NCBI GenBank assembly: GCA_025357945.1
Contig: JANYLJ010000046.1
Span: 62,001 to 126,000, forward strand
Source of the DNA: Gemmatimonadota bacterium
GTDB taxonomy: Bacteria > Gemmatimonadota > Gemmatimonadetes > Gemmatimonadales > GWC2-71-9
Direction of reading: 5' to 3'
Length of the DNA: 64,000 nt
The notes under the pieces were generated by a model. It had not been told where the DNA came from. It saw only the letters and a program-made list of their open reading frames with translations, and ran no database searches. Below are positions 9,536 through 18,336 of this stretch, one piece after another (within the stretch, counting starts at the first letter, position 1; each line of letters begins with the position of its first letter). A program made the position numbers and the translations under genes.

Positions 9536-10726
9536 ATGCGGCGTGTCCTGTGTGGCGCCGTGGCCGTCCTGCTTTCGATCCCGGGAACGTCCCACGCCCA
9601 GTCGTCGCAATTCGGGATTCGCGGGCTGGGCGTGCCGGGCCGCGAGCTGTCGACGCGCAGCCTCGGGCTCGGCGGCGGGTCCGGGCTGTTCGATGGGGAG
9701 TCATCACTCAATCCGGCGGCGCTCGGAACGCTCTCCACCAGCACCGCGTTGTTCACGTCGAGCGGTTCCTGGAGCAGAACGACCAACCCCACCGGCTCCC
9801 TCTCGACGCGGGACACCCGGTTTCCCCAGATTCTGATCGGCGGCCCGATCCCGCACCATCCGTTGGCGATCGGCGTGAGCTATTCGCTGTATACCGACCG
9901 CGATTTCACGGTGGTGAGCAACGGAGTGGCCTCACCTCGCGGCGTCCCGGTGCTCGTGCATGACACGCTTTCGTCGCGCGGTGGAATCGACGACATCCGG
10001 CTGGGCGGCGCGTGGGTCGTGAACAAGCACCTCGCGCTCGGTGCTGCGTTCCACTTTCTCGCCGGCTCGAACCGGCTGGCATCGCGGCGTTTCTGGGAAG
10101 ACACCTCGTATCACTCGCCGGCCGAATCGGCCGAGCTATCGTACTCCGGTACCGGGCTGTCGCTTGGCGCGATCTGGGCGCCATCGCACGTCATCGAGAT
10201 CGCCGCGAGCTACCGTCGTGACGGTGCCGTCACGGTCACCCGCGATTCCACCGGCGTCGGTCAGGTGCAGCTGTCCGCCGCGGCGATCGGGACGGTTCGC
10301 CTTCCCCGAACGCTTGGCGCTGGCGTCCACCTCATCCCGAGCCGGCGATTCGCCATGTCGGCTTCGGTCATCAGCCGAAACTGGTCGGTGGCGGATTCAA
10401 GCCTGTTGACGCAGGGTGCGCCCGGCGCGCGCAATACCTTCGAGGTCAACGCGGGAATTGAGATTTTCCGTGACCTTCGGCGGCAGACCAAGTACCCGCT
10501 CCGGCTTGGTGCGCGTTACGCCACGCTGCCATTTCTGCTGGCGGCCGATCCGCAGCCGAAGGAATACGGGATCTCCATCGGAACCGGTCGCCGATTCGCG
10601 AACGATCGGGGCGGGTTCGATCTCGCCGTGCAGCACGTGTGGCGGTCGCAGGGCACCAATTACACCGAGTCTGCTACGTTGGTCACTTTTGGGATATCCG
10701 TTCGTCCCGGTGGGTTGACGCCGTAA
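9536..10726 (+). CDS. Putative outer-membrane beta-barrel protein
   Basis: The 396-aa protein has a clear signal peptide (MRRVLCGAVAVLLSIPGTSHA, cleavage after HA). The Gly- and aromatic-rich amphipathic strand pattern of a PorV/FadL-like barrel follows, including SSLNPAALGTL near the N-terminus, which resembles the NPA motif of UPF0164/PorV-type proteins. It ends in the strand-like segment VTFGISVRPGGLTP. It sits 2 bp after the lipoprotein gene, so the two are almost certainly co-translated. Substrate and partners are unknown. Confidence 0.7.
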   Translation: MRRVLCGAVAVLLSIPGTSHAQSSQFGIRGLGVPGRELSTRSLGLGGGSGLFDGESSLNPAALGTLSTSTALFTSSGSWSRTTNPTGSLSTRDTRFPQILIGGPIPHHPLAIGVSYSLYTDRDFTVVSNGVASPRGVPVLVHDTLSSRGGIDDIRLGGAWVVNKHLALGAAFHFLAGSNRLASRRFWEDTSYHSPAESAELSYSGTGLSLGAIWAPSHVIEIAASYRRDGAVTVTRDSTGVGQVQLSAAAIGTVRLPRTLGAGVHLIPSRRFAMSASVISRNWSVADSSLLTQGAPGARNTFEVNAGIEIFRDLRRQTKYPLRLGARYATLPFLLAADPQPKEYGISIGTGRRFANDRGGFDLAVQHVWRSQGTNYTESATLVTFGISVRPGGLTP

Positions 10727-10846
10727 CAGCGGCCGTGGGCCCGCCGTGGGCCGGGAGCCACGCGCCGCCCATGGTACCTTCGGCCGTGAACCTCGGATCC
10801 CTCGCCGAGTCTAGCGTCAGGGGCTCACGGCGCATGGCTTCCCACT

Positions 10847-10852
10847 TATACT
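10847..10852 (+). promoter_or_regulatory. Possible -10 box upstream of miaB
   Basis: TATACT at 10847-10852 lies 12 bp before the miaB ATG in a 138-bp gap. No good -35 hexamer is present at 16-18 bp spacing, so this is weak and would give a nearly leaderless transcript. The rest of the gap shows only a short GCCGTGGGCC direct duplication around 10732-10752. Confidence 0.25.
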
Positions 10853-10864
10853 CCGCACCACACC

Positions 10865-12175
10865 ATGAAGTCCATCTACATCGAAACCTACGGTTGCCAG
10901 ATGAACGTGGCTGACAGCGAGCTGATGCTCGGTGTGCTGGCCCGGGACGGGTACGTGCGGGCAGCGACACCGGATGACGCCGACGTCATGCTGGTCAACA
11001 CGTGCGCGGTACGGGAAAACGCCGAGCAGCGCGTGATTGGGCGGATGGGGGAGCTGCAGCGGCACAAGCGGGCTGGCAGCATCCTGGGCGTGGTCGGGTG
11101 CATGGCGCAGCGCCTGGGGCCGATACTGCTGGAACGGGTCCCGGCGGTCGATCTGGTCGTTGGCCCGGACGGATACCGCAACCTGCCGGAGCTGTTGGCG
11201 CACGCGCGGGCGGGCGAGCGACGGGCCGAGGTCGAGTACCGCAGTTGGGAACACTACGAGGACATCCCGCAGTTGCGTGAACCGGGACCGACCGCGTTCG
11301 TTACGGTGCAGCGCGGCTGCGACTACCGGTGCACCTTCTGCATCGTGCCGACAACGCGTGGTCCGGAGCGAAGCCGCCAACTGCACGACGTCGTTGGCGA
11401 GATCGCGGCGCTGGTGCACACCGGCATCAGCGAAGTGACGCTCCTGGGCCAGACCGTCAATTCGTACCACGATGGCAGCCACGGTTTCGGCGACCTGTTG
11501 CGAGCGGTGGGTGCGGTCGATGGGGTGCGGCGGATTCGTTTCACGTCGCCGTATCCGACCGACTTCACGCCTGAGGTGATCGAGGCGATGGCAACGACGC
11601 CGGCCGTGTGCGAACATGTGCACCTGCCGGTCCAGAGCGGATCGAACTCGGTCCTCAAGCGAATGTTGCGACGGTATACGCGCGAGCGGTATCTCGAGGT
11701 GCTCGAACAGCTGCGGACGGCGATGCCATCGATCACGGTGTCCACCGACATCATCGCCGGGTTTCCCGGCGAGACCGAAGCGGAATTTGCCGAAACGGTG
11801 AGCCTGGTGACTGACGCGGCCTTCGACGACGCGTACACGTTCAAGTATTCGGTGCGCGAGGGCACACCGGCGGAGCGGCTCAAGGGTCATGTGGCAGACG
11901 ACGTGGCATCCGAGCGGCTGGCGCGACTGATCGCGGTGGTGCGGGCACAGACACGGCGCCACAACATGCGGCGTGTGGGTGAAGTGCACGAAGCGCTGAT
12001 CGAGCGGCCTGCGAAACGCGGCGACCTGATGCTTGCGCGCACGCGGCAGAACTACCTGGTGCTCGTGGACGTGCCCGCGTCGGCAGTGGGAGAGTACCGG
12101 ATGGTCCGGTTCACCGGCACGACCGGGTCGACCTTTACCGGCAGCATCGAACATCCTGCCTTGGCGGTGCTATGA
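10865..12175 (+). CDS. miaB: tRNA-2-methylthio-N6-dimethylallyladenosine synthase
   Basis: MiaB is a radical-SAM methylthiotransferase that adds the 2-methylthio group to i6A37 of tRNAs. At 436 aa, the N-terminal UPF0004 domain carries the three cluster cysteines in ETYGCQMN, LVNTCAVRENA and GVVGCMAQR. The radical-SAM triad is in GCDYRCTFCIVP. A C-terminal TRAM domain (NYLVLVDVPASAVGEYRMVR) completes it. The start ATG 10865 gives the expected MKSIYIETYGCQMN opening. The next gene, comFB-like, overlaps its stop. Confidence 0.95.
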   Translation: MKSIYIETYGCQMNVADSELMLGVLARDGYVRAATPDDADVMLVNTCAVRENAEQRVIGRMGELQRHKRAGSILGVVGCMAQRLGPILLERVPAVDLVVGPDGYRNLPELLAHARAGERRAEVEYRSWEHYEDIPQLREPGPTAFVTVQRGCDYRCTFCIVPTTRGPERSRQLHDVVGEIAALVHTGISEVTLLGQTVNSYHDGSHGFGDLLRAVGAVDGVRRIRFTSPYPTDFTPEVIEAMATTPAVCEHVHLPVQSGSNSVLKRMLRRYTRERYLEVLEQLRTAMPSITVSTDIIAGFPGETEAEFAETVSLVTDAAFDDAYTFKYSVREGTPAERLKGHVADDVASERLARLIAVVRAQTRRHNMRRVGEVHEALIERPAKRGDLMLARTRQNYLVLVDVPASAVGEYRMVRFTGTTGSTFTGSIEHPALAVL

Positions 12176-12438
12176 TCATGAATTTGATGGAACGGCACGC
12201 GGCGGACGCGTACGATCGCCTCAAGGGGGCGATCAAGGAGTTCACCGATTCGCCGCAGCACCGGGAGGATGCCATCGTCTACGCGCTCAACCGGCTGCCA
12301 CCGAAGTATGTCGTGACCAACGAGGGAAAGGTGTTTACCGAGGTGTTGCTCGACGGTGACCAACACCGAGCTGCGATCGACGTGCAGGTGCTCGAGGCAA
12401 TGCGGCACGTTGCGCGGCGGCCGCGCGTGCCGGCGTAA
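12172..12438 (+). CDS. ComFB-domain protein
   Basis: This 88-aa protein resembles the late-competence ComFB family. The core DAIVYALNRLPPKYVVTNEG matches the family's D-x-x-x-x-A-L-N-x-L-P-P-x-Y-V-x-T block. ComFB proteins have been reported elsewhere as cyclic-di-GMP receptors, and the B. subtilis name comes from the comF operon. The usual Cys residues of some homologues are absent. It starts at ATG 12172 overlapping the miaB stop, with an in-frame ATG at 12178 as alternative. comEC begins 21 bp downstream, so a role in regulating DNA uptake is a reasonable inference. Confidence 0.75.
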   Translation: MIMNLMERHAADAYDRLKGAIKEFTDSPQHREDAIVYALNRLPPKYVVTNEGKVFTEVLLDGDQHRAAIDVQVLEAMRHVARRPRVPA

Positions 12439-12459
12439 GGCACCCGTGCCGCAACGTAC

Positions 12460-14700
12460 GTGACGCGCCCACCGGGCGTCGTACTCCTCACCATCGGCTT
12501 CGGGGCCGGTCTCGCGACCGGCCTTTCGCGTTTAACGGGGCTGCCATTCGTTATCGCGGGCGTGGTCGGAGTTGCTTTCCTGTTGCGCCGCGAAGGGTGG
12601 TGGCCCCTGCTGGCGGCGTTCGCGGTCGGGGTCCTGGCCGGCGCCCATGCCCGCACCAGCGTCGCCGCGTCGTGCGCCGCTCGCCTGCCGCTCGGCGAGC
12701 AGCGCTACCGGGTTCGGTCGATTGATCCCGGGGAAGGGACGGGTCGCGTCCTGGTAACCGGCACCGGCTGTACCGGTGCGGTGATCGCTCGATGGCCGCG
12801 GGCGGCGCGCCTCCCGGCCGGGTACACCATCGCCGTCACCGCCAGGTGGGTGCCGGCCGATCGCCCGCTCCAGCGACCGGACGGCATGCTGCTGATCCGT
12901 ACCGCGGATTCGGCTCGCGGGGCGCCCACCCCGGTTGAGCGCGCGCGTACGGCCATCGTTCGCTCGACCCGTGCGCTTTACGGTTCGCGGGCGCCGCTCG
13001 CGGCCGCGCTCGTTGCGGGGTGGCGCGGTGAAATCGATCCCGACGTGCGCGGCGCACTGGCAAGCGCGGGGTTGATGCACTTGCTGGCGATCTCCGGATT
13101 TCACATCGCCTGGCTCGCGGGATCGGTGTTGCTGTTGCTGCGGCTGGGGGGCGCGCCGCGACACCCGGCCGAGTGTGCTGCGGCGCTCGTCGCGTTCGCC
13201 TACGCGGCGTTTCTCGGTTGGCCGGCTGCGGCGCTGCGCGCAGCGCTGCTGTTGCTCCTGGCGGCGTTCTGCCGGTGGCGTCAGCGTCAGGTGCGGTTCG
13301 AAGGGTTGCTCGCGGCGAGCGTGCTGCTGGTGTTGATCTTCGATCCGTGGGCTGTGGCGGAACCGGGGGCGTGGTTGTCGGTGGTGGGCCTGGCGGGCGT
13401 CGTGACTGCGCTCCGTTGGAGCGATCGCGCCGTGGGAACGACGTGGCTGGTGCGCAGCCTGAGCGGATCGTGCGGCGCCGTGGTCGCGACGGCGCCAGTA
13501 ACTGCGGCGGTGTTCGGTCAGGTCGCGCCGATTGGCGTTCTGCTCAATCTCTTGGGGATGCCGTTGCTGCTCGTGCTCCTCCCGGCGGTGTTCTTTCCGG
13601 TGGCACTGTTCGCCGCGTTTCCATCGCTCGCCAGGGCGATCGCGGCGGCGGGCAACGGATTGCTCGCGCTACTCGAACTTCTCGCCCGGCTCGGGGCTCG
13701 GGCACCTGGCAGCGCCACGCCGGGTGCGACGGGGTTTGGCGCCGCCTGGCCGTGGCTTGGCGTGCTGGCGGCCGCGATCTGGCTGACCTGGGGCGGGACG
13801 ACGCTCCGTGAAGCGATGAGACGCGCGGCCTGGAGCACGACCTGTGCGCTAGGACTCACGCTCGCGACCGGGGGACGCCGAGTCATCGCCACCGATGATC
13901 ACGCGCTGACATTACTTTTCGTCGATGTCGGGCAGGGTGACGCGGCGTTGGTACGCACGCCCTCAGGGCACTGGATCGAAGTGGATGCCGGTCCGGCCGG
14001 CGACGGTTGGGATGCCGGGCGCCGGGTGATCGCGCCACTCCTGGCGGCGGCCGGTGTGCCCCGGGTCGACCTGTTCGTGCTGTCGCATGCCCACCGGGAT
14101 CATGTTGGCGGCGGAGCGGGAGTGCTCGACCGGCTGCAGATCGACCTGGCGATCGAGCCGGGTGAACTGTTCGCCGACAGCGCGTACGACGGTTGGCTCG
14201 CCGCGCTCGCGGCGCACCGGAGCCGGTGGCGCGGGGTGCGGGCCGGCAGTCATTGGACGCTCGACGGCGTCGGCTTTCGCGTGCTGCATCCGCCGACACC
14301 GTGGCTGCGCCAGGGTGAAAACCTGAACGAGGATTCCATCGTGCTCGAAGTGTCGTACGGCGACTTCCGCGCACTGCTGATGGGAGACGCCGGCTTCGTG
14401 GCGGAGTCCGCGATGGGAACGGTACTGCGTCCGGTCAACGTACTGAAGGTTGGCCATCACGGTTCGAAAACCGCGACCGGCGACGGCTTCCTCGCCGTCG
14501 CGCGACCGCAGGTGGCGATCGTGAGCGTCGGGCGGAACCACTATGGTCACCCGGCGGTGGAGACGCTCGATCGCCTGAACAGCGCGAATGTGGCGGTATG
14601 GCGAACCGACGTGGACGGCACCGTCAGCGTGACGACCGATGGGCGGACGTTCACCGTGAAGGGCGCGCAGGTCGCGGCTACATTCGTCACCAGCCACTGA
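12460..14700 (+). CDS. comEC: DNA internalization channel ComEC/Rec2
   Basis: ComEC forms the inner-membrane channel for single-stranded DNA in natural transformation. At 746 aa, an N-terminal membrane/OB region (DUF4131-like, residues ~1-150) is followed by the Competence domain. That domain has many hydrophobic helices (about 170-460) and includes LMHLLAISGFHIAWLAG. The C-terminal metallo-beta-lactamase domain has DVGQGDAALV, LSHAHRDHVGGG (near residue 541) and VLKVGHHGSKTATG. The H-x-H-x-D-H metal motif is intact, so nuclease activity of the domain is plausible. GTG 12460 is the chosen start. It is preceded by the ComFB-like gene. Confidence 0.93.
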   Translation: MTRPPGVVLLTIGFGAGLATGLSRLTGLPFVIAGVVGVAFLLRREGWWPLLAAFAVGVLAGAHARTSVAASCAARLPLGEQRYRVRSIDPGEGTGRVLVTGTGCTGAVIARWPRAARLPAGYTIAVTARWVPADRPLQRPDGMLLIRTADSARGAPTPVERARTAIVRSTRALYGSRAPLAAALVAGWRGEIDPDVRGALASAGLMHLLAISGFHIAWLAGSVLLLLRLGGAPRHPAECAAALVAFAYAAFLGWPAAALRAALLLLLAAFCRWRQRQVRFEGLLAASVLLVLIFDPWAVAEPGAWLSVVGLAGVVTALRWSDRAVGTTWLVRSLSGSCGAVVATAPVTAAVFGQVAPIGVLLNLLGMPLLLVLLPAVFFPVALFAAFPSLARAIAAAGNGLLALLELLARLGARAPGSATPGATGFGAAWPWLGVLAAAIWLTWGGTTLREAMRRAAWSTTCALGLTLATGGRRVIATDDHALTLLFVDVGQGDAALVRTPSGHWIEVDAGPAGDGWDAGRRVIAPLLAAAGVPRVDLFVLSHAHRDHVGGGAGVLDRLQIDLAIEPGELFADSAYDGWLAALAAHRSRWRGVRAGSHWTLDGVGFRVLHPPTPWLRQGENLNEDSIVLEVSYGDFRALLMGDAGFVAESAMGTVLRPVNVLKVGHHGSKTATGDGFLAVARPQVAIVSVGRNHYGHPAVETLDRLNSANVAVWRTDVDGTVSVTTDGRTFTVKGAQVAATFVTSH

Positions 14701-14718
14701 CGCAGAGAAGGAGAGCCC

Positions 14719-15741
14719 GTGCTCAATCGCACCTTGGTCACCACCCTGGAGCGCTTCATCCTGGATCAGGAAGCGGCGTTTCATTCGGACGCCAGCGGCG
14801 AGCTGACCAACCTCCTCTACGACATCGCGCTGGGGGCCAAGCTCATCGCGGCGCAGATTCGCCGTGCCGGCCTGGTCGACATCATCGGCACGGCGGCAGC
14901 GATCAACGTCCAGGGCGAGGAGCAGCAGAAGCTCGATGTCTTCGCCAATGAAACGCTCAAGAACGCCCTCAATCACACCGGGCGCGTCTGCGCGATGGCA
15001 TCGGAGGAGGACGAGGAGCTGGTGCCGATTCCCGACGGCTACCCGGCGGGCCGCTACGCCGTGCTGTTCGATCCCCTCGACGGCTCGTCCAATATCGACG
15101 TCAATGCCCCGGTGGGCACCATCTTCGCCATCGCGCGACGTGTCAGCACCAGCGGACAGGGCACGCTGCAGGATGTGCTGCAGCCGGGCCGCGACCTGGT
15201 CGCTGCGGGATACGTGATCTATGGGTCGAGCGTGATGATGGTGTATTCGGCTGGACACGGCGTCCACGGCTTCACGCTGGACCCGACGATCGGCGAGTTC
15301 CTGCTGTCGCACGCGAGCATCACGACGCCGGCCACGGGCAAATACTACAGCGTGAATGAATCGAATTTCGGGCGCTGGTCGCTGGGCGTGCAACGCGCCG
15401 TCCGCGGATTTCACGGCGACGACCCGACGCGGCTCAAGGGAAAGAACTCCCGGTACATCGGATCGCTGGTGGCCGACGTCCACCGCAACCTGATCACCGG
15501 CGGTGTGTTCATCTACCCGGGTGATTCCAAGAACCGCGATGGCAAGTTGCGCTTGCTCTACGAGTGCAATCCGATGGCGTTCCTCGCCGAGGCGGCCGGT
15601 GGCAAGGCCACCGACGGACGCCGGCGGATCCTGGATATCGTGCCGTCGGGGCTGCACCAGCGCACGCCGCTGGTGATCGGCAGCGCGGCGGACGTCGACT
15701 ACGTTGGCGAGGTGATCGCCGAGACCGAAGCGAGCGCGTGA
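14719..15741 (+). CDS. fbp: Fructose-1,6-bisphosphatase, class I
   Basis: This gluconeogenic enzyme hydrolyses fructose-1,6-bisphosphate. The 340-aa protein carries MASEEDEEL (metal-binding Glu), [20 protein letters not shown] (the Li+-sensitive phosphatase Asp cluster) and the substrate region [18 protein letters not shown]-terminal [16 protein letters not shown] is also typical. GTG 14719 is preceded by an AAGGAGA ribosome site (14707-14713). Its stop overlaps the GTG start of the mutase gene by 4 bp, so the two are probably co-transcribed. Confidence 0.96.
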   Translation: MLNRTLVTTLERFILDQEAAFHSDASGELTNLLYDIALGAKLIAAQIRRAGLVDIIGTAAAINVQGEEQQKLDVFANETLKNALNHTGRVCAMASEEDEELVPIPDGYPAGRYAVLFDPLDGSSNIDVNAPVGTIFAIARRVSTSGQGTLQDVLQPGRDLVAAGYVIYGSSVMMVYSAGHGVHGFTLDPTIGEFLLSHASITTPATGKYYSVNESNFGRWSLGVQRAVRGFHGDDPTRLKGKNSRYIGSLVADVHRNLITGGVFIYPGDSKNRDGKLRLLYECNPMAFLAEAAGGKATDGRRRILDIVPSGLHQRTPLVIGSAADVDYVGEVIAETEASA

Positions 15742-17303
15742 CCGACCCGCTCTGCGTGCCCGCGCGACCGCTCGCTCACCCGGCGGACTGGACCGGCGAC
15801 CCCACCCGCGACCTCGGCGAGCCCGGTGCCTTCCCGTTCACGCGGGGTGCCTACGCGGAGATGTACACCCGGCGCCCGTGGACGATGCGGCAGTACGCCG
15901 GCTTCGGCACCGCCAGCGCCACCAACGAACGGTTCCGCGCCCTCCTCGCGGCCGGGCAAACGGGGCTCTCGACGGCATTCGACCTGCCGACCCAGATGGG
16001 ATACGACTCGGACCACCCGATGGCCGCGGGCGAAGTCGGCCGCGTCGGCGTCGCGATCGACACGGTCGAGGACATCGCAACGCTGTTCCACGCGATTCCG
16101 CTCGACCGCGTGACGACCTCGATGACGATCAACGCGACGGCGGCGATCCTGCTGGCGATGTACGTCGTGGCCGGTGAAGAACAGGGCGTGCCGCGTGACC
16201 AGCTTGGCGGCACGGTCCAGAACGACGTACTCAAGGAGTACATCGCCCGCGGCACCTACATCTATCCGGCGACGCCCTCGCTGCGACTCGTGACCGACAT
16301 CTTCCGCTTCGTGGCCGAGGAGCGGATGAACTTCAACCCGATCTCGATCTCCGGTTACCACATGCGCGAAGCCGGCGCGACCGCGGTGCAGGAGGTCGCG
16401 TTCACCCTCGCCAACGCGCTCGAGTATGTGCGCCGCGGCATCGACGCCGGCGTCCCGCTCTCGGCGTTCGGACCGCGGTTGTCGTTTTTCTTTGCCGCGC
16501 ACAACGACCTGTTCGAGGAGATCGCAAAGTTCCGGGCGGCACGGCGCCTGTACGCCCGCCTGATGCGCGAGCGCTTCAACGCCGACGACGCCTCCGCGCG
16601 CCTGCGCTTCCACAGCCAGACCGGCGGCGTGACCCTGCAGGCGCAGCAGCCACTGAACAATGTCGTTCGTGTCACCGTCCAGGCGCTGGCGGCAGTGCTC
16701 GGTGGCACCCAGTCACTGCACACCAACGGGTACGACGAGGCGCTCGCGTTGCCGAGCCAGGAGTCGGCGACACTGGCGTTGCGCACGCAGCAGGTGCTTG
16801 CGTTCGAAAGCGGGATGACCCGTCACATCGATCCGTTGGCGGGGAGCTGGTACGTCGAGGCATTGACCGATCGGATCGAGACTGAGGCACGCGCGTTGAT
16901 CGAACAGGTCGACGCGCTGGGCGGTGCGGCGGCCGCGGTCGAACGGGGCTTCTTCCAGCGGGCGATCGCCGCGAGCGCCTGGGCGATCCAGCAAGCGCAG
17001 GAGTCGGGCGAATTGACGGTCGTTGGCCTGAATCGATTCGCCGACGACGCGCCATCGCCGCCGATTCCGCTGCCGGACTACCGCGCCCTCGAGCAGGAGC
17101 AACAGGCGCGGCTGGCGGCAGTGAAGACGCAACGGGACAGCGCCGCGGTGGCCGTGGCGATCGCGCGGGTGAAAGAGGCGGCGGCCGGCACCGTGCCGTT
17201 GATGGCACCGATCATCGCCGCCGTGCGTGCGCGGGCGACCCTGGGCGAGATCAGCGACGCCCTGCGTGAGGTGTGGGGAACCTATCGGGCTCCGGGTGCC
17301 TGA
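15738..17303 (+). CDS. Methylmalonyl-CoA mutase, large-subunit catalytic domain
   Basis: This is an adenosylcobalamin-dependent acyl-CoA mutase of 521 aa, containing only the TIM-barrel substrate domain. The ~130-residue cobalamin-binding domain (DxHxxG) is absent, so a separate small subunit must exist elsewhere. Specificity residues read as in methylmalonyl-CoA mutase: Tyr in RQYAGFGTA (P. shermanii Tyr89) and Arg in [12 protein letters not shown] (Arg207). Isobutyryl-CoA mutases carry Phe and Gln there. His of [12 protein letters not shown] (His244) is present. The start is GTG 15738, overlapping the fbp stop. Confidence 0.9.
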   Translation: MTDPLCVPARPLAHPADWTGDPTRDLGEPGAFPFTRGAYAEMYTRRPWTMRQYAGFGTASATNERFRALLAAGQTGLSTAFDLPTQMGYDSDHPMAAGEVGRVGVAIDTVEDIATLFHAIPLDRVTTSMTINATAAILLAMYVVAGEEQGVPRDQLGGTVQNDVLKEYIARGTYIYPATPSLRLVTDIFRFVAEERMNFNPISISGYHMREAGATAVQEVAFTLANALEYVRRGIDAGVPLSAFGPRLSFFFAAHNDLFEEIAKFRAARRLYARLMRERFNADDASARLRFHSQTGGVTLQAQQPLNNVVRVTVQALAAVLGGTQSLHTNGYDEALALPSQESATLALRTQQVLAFESGMTRHIDPLAGSWYVEALTDRIETEARALIEQVDALGGAAAAVERGFFQRAIAASAWAIQQAQESGELTVVGLNRFADDAPSPPIPLPDYRALEQEQQARLAAVKTQRDSAAVAVAIARVKEAAAGTVPLMAPIIAAVRARATLGEISDALREVWGTYRAPGA

Positions 17304-17934
17304 GTTCCGCTCGTTGGTCGTGCCGCGGCACGCTCGCGTGGGCGTCGCGGGCGATCCCGACACCGCAGCCGAGGCGTGGCTCGTGTTGCACGGCTACGGC
17401 ATGCTCGCGCGAGGCATACTTCACTGGTTCCAGAAGGCGGAGCGGGCGGACCGGGTCCTGATTGCACCGGAGGCGCTGTCGCGGTTCTACAGCCAACTGA
17501 GTGATGCGAAGCGGGTGGTCGGCGCGTCATGGGTGACCCGTGAAGATCTCGCCAATGAACTCGAAGACCAGTACCAGTACGTGAACCGGGTAATCGCCGA
17601 TATCCTGCCGCCAACGACACCGCTGCACGTGCACGGCTTCTCCCAGGGCGTCTCGGTCGGCGCCCGATGGTCCGTCCGGACCGAGCGACCGATCACCCGG
17701 CTGGTCTGCTGGGCCGGGACGATGCCGGAGGATGTCCCCGCCGACAGCCTCAAGCGGACGTTTGGCCGTGAACCGATCCACCTCGTCGTGGGCGACCGGG
17801 ACGTCCGGGTACCGCCGGAGCGGATCGCCGCCGATGCCGCCCGCCTCCGTACCAATGGAGTGGCGGTGAAGCTTCATCGATTCGACGGTGGGCATCGGGT
17901 GGATGAGGGCGTGCTGGCAACGCTGTCATCCTGA
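17296..17934 (+). CDS. Alpha/beta-hydrolase, putative serine esterase
   Basis: The 212-aa protein has a carboxylesterase/phospholipase-like fold. The HGYG oxyanion loop (VLHGYGMLA) is near the start and the nucleophile elbow is HGFSQG. An acid in VVGDRDVRVP and a catalytic His in FDGGHRVDEG complete the triad. The start is GTG 17296, overlapping the mutase stop by 8 bp. There is no signal peptide, so it is cytoplasmic. The last codons and stop lie in TCATCCTGAGCGC, a REP-like core. Confidence 0.85.
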   Translation: MPEFRSLVVPRHARVGVAGDPDTAAEAWLVLHGYGMLARGILHWFQKAERADRVLIAPEALSRFYSQLSDAKRVVGASWVTREDLANELEDQYQYVNRVIADILPPTTPLHVHGFSQGVSVGARWSVRTERPITRLVCWAGTMPEDVPADSLKRTFGREPIHLVVGDRDVRVPPERIAADAARLRTNGVAVKLHRFDGGHRVDEGVLATLSS

Positions 17935-17938
17935 GCGC
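17925..17938. repeat. REP-like core at the 3' end of the esterase gene
   Basis: TCATCCTGAGCGC overlaps the esterase stop codon. It matches the core of the widespread intergenic CCTGAGCG elements also seen in variant form at 3191-3211 and 3249-3262. It may be chance or a relic that set the gene's end. Confidence 0.3.
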
Positions 17939-17958
17939 TCCGACTATCTTTATACGCC

Positions 17959-18336
17959 ATGCCAACTTACGAATACCGCTGCGAAAAGGGTCACGGCTTC
18001 GACCGGATCCAGAAGATGAACGACAAGCCGGTGGCCAAGTGCCCGCGTTGCGGCGCCAAGGCGTCCCGGATCATCTCGGGCGGTCAGGGCGTCATCTTCA
18101 AGGGCACCGGGTTCTACATCACCGACTACGGCAAGGACGGCAAGGGGCCGCGGAAGGATCCTGTCGCCGCGGGCACGCCTGACGCGAAGAACGATGCGAA
18201 GAGCGATGCGAAAAGCGAGTCGAAGGGCGAAGCAAAGAGCGACTCCAAGCCGGGCGAGTCAGCCACCAAGGGCGAACCGAAGTCCGCAGCCAGGCCCACC
18301 AGCACCCCGAAGCCGGGGAAGCCTGACGCGTCGTGA
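17959..18336 (+). CDS. FmdB-type zinc-ribbon protein with low-complexity tail
   Basis: The 125-aa protein opens MPTYEYRCEKGHGFDRIQ, the FmdB/CxxC_CXXC_SSSS domain. KCPRCGAKASRII then supplies the second zinc knuckle. The first knuckle has C-x3-H instead of the commoner C-x2-C-G-H, so zinc would be held by three Cys and one His. Residues ~65-125 are a hydrophilic Lys/Ser/Asp/Pro tail made partly of repeated DAKSDAKSESK-like units, probably disordered. The function of FmdB proteins is not settled. Its stop overlaps the argS GTG start by 4 bp. Confidence 0.85.
   Translation: MPTYEYRCEKGHGFDRIQKMNDKPVAKCPRCGAKASRIISGGQGVIFKGTGFYITDYGKDGKGPRKDPVAAGTPDAKNDAKSDAKSESKGEAKSDSKPGESATKGEPKSAARPTSTPKPGKPDAS

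Noticed and set aside
13963-15657. 564-codon minus-strand frame across comEC and fbp
   Set aside because: It spans two genes with clear family motifs on the plus strand and lacks any of its own.
15738-17303. Isobutyryl-CoA mutase instead of methylmalonyl-CoA mutase
   Set aside because: The diagnostic positions read Tyr and Arg, not the Phe and Gln of isobutyryl enzymes.
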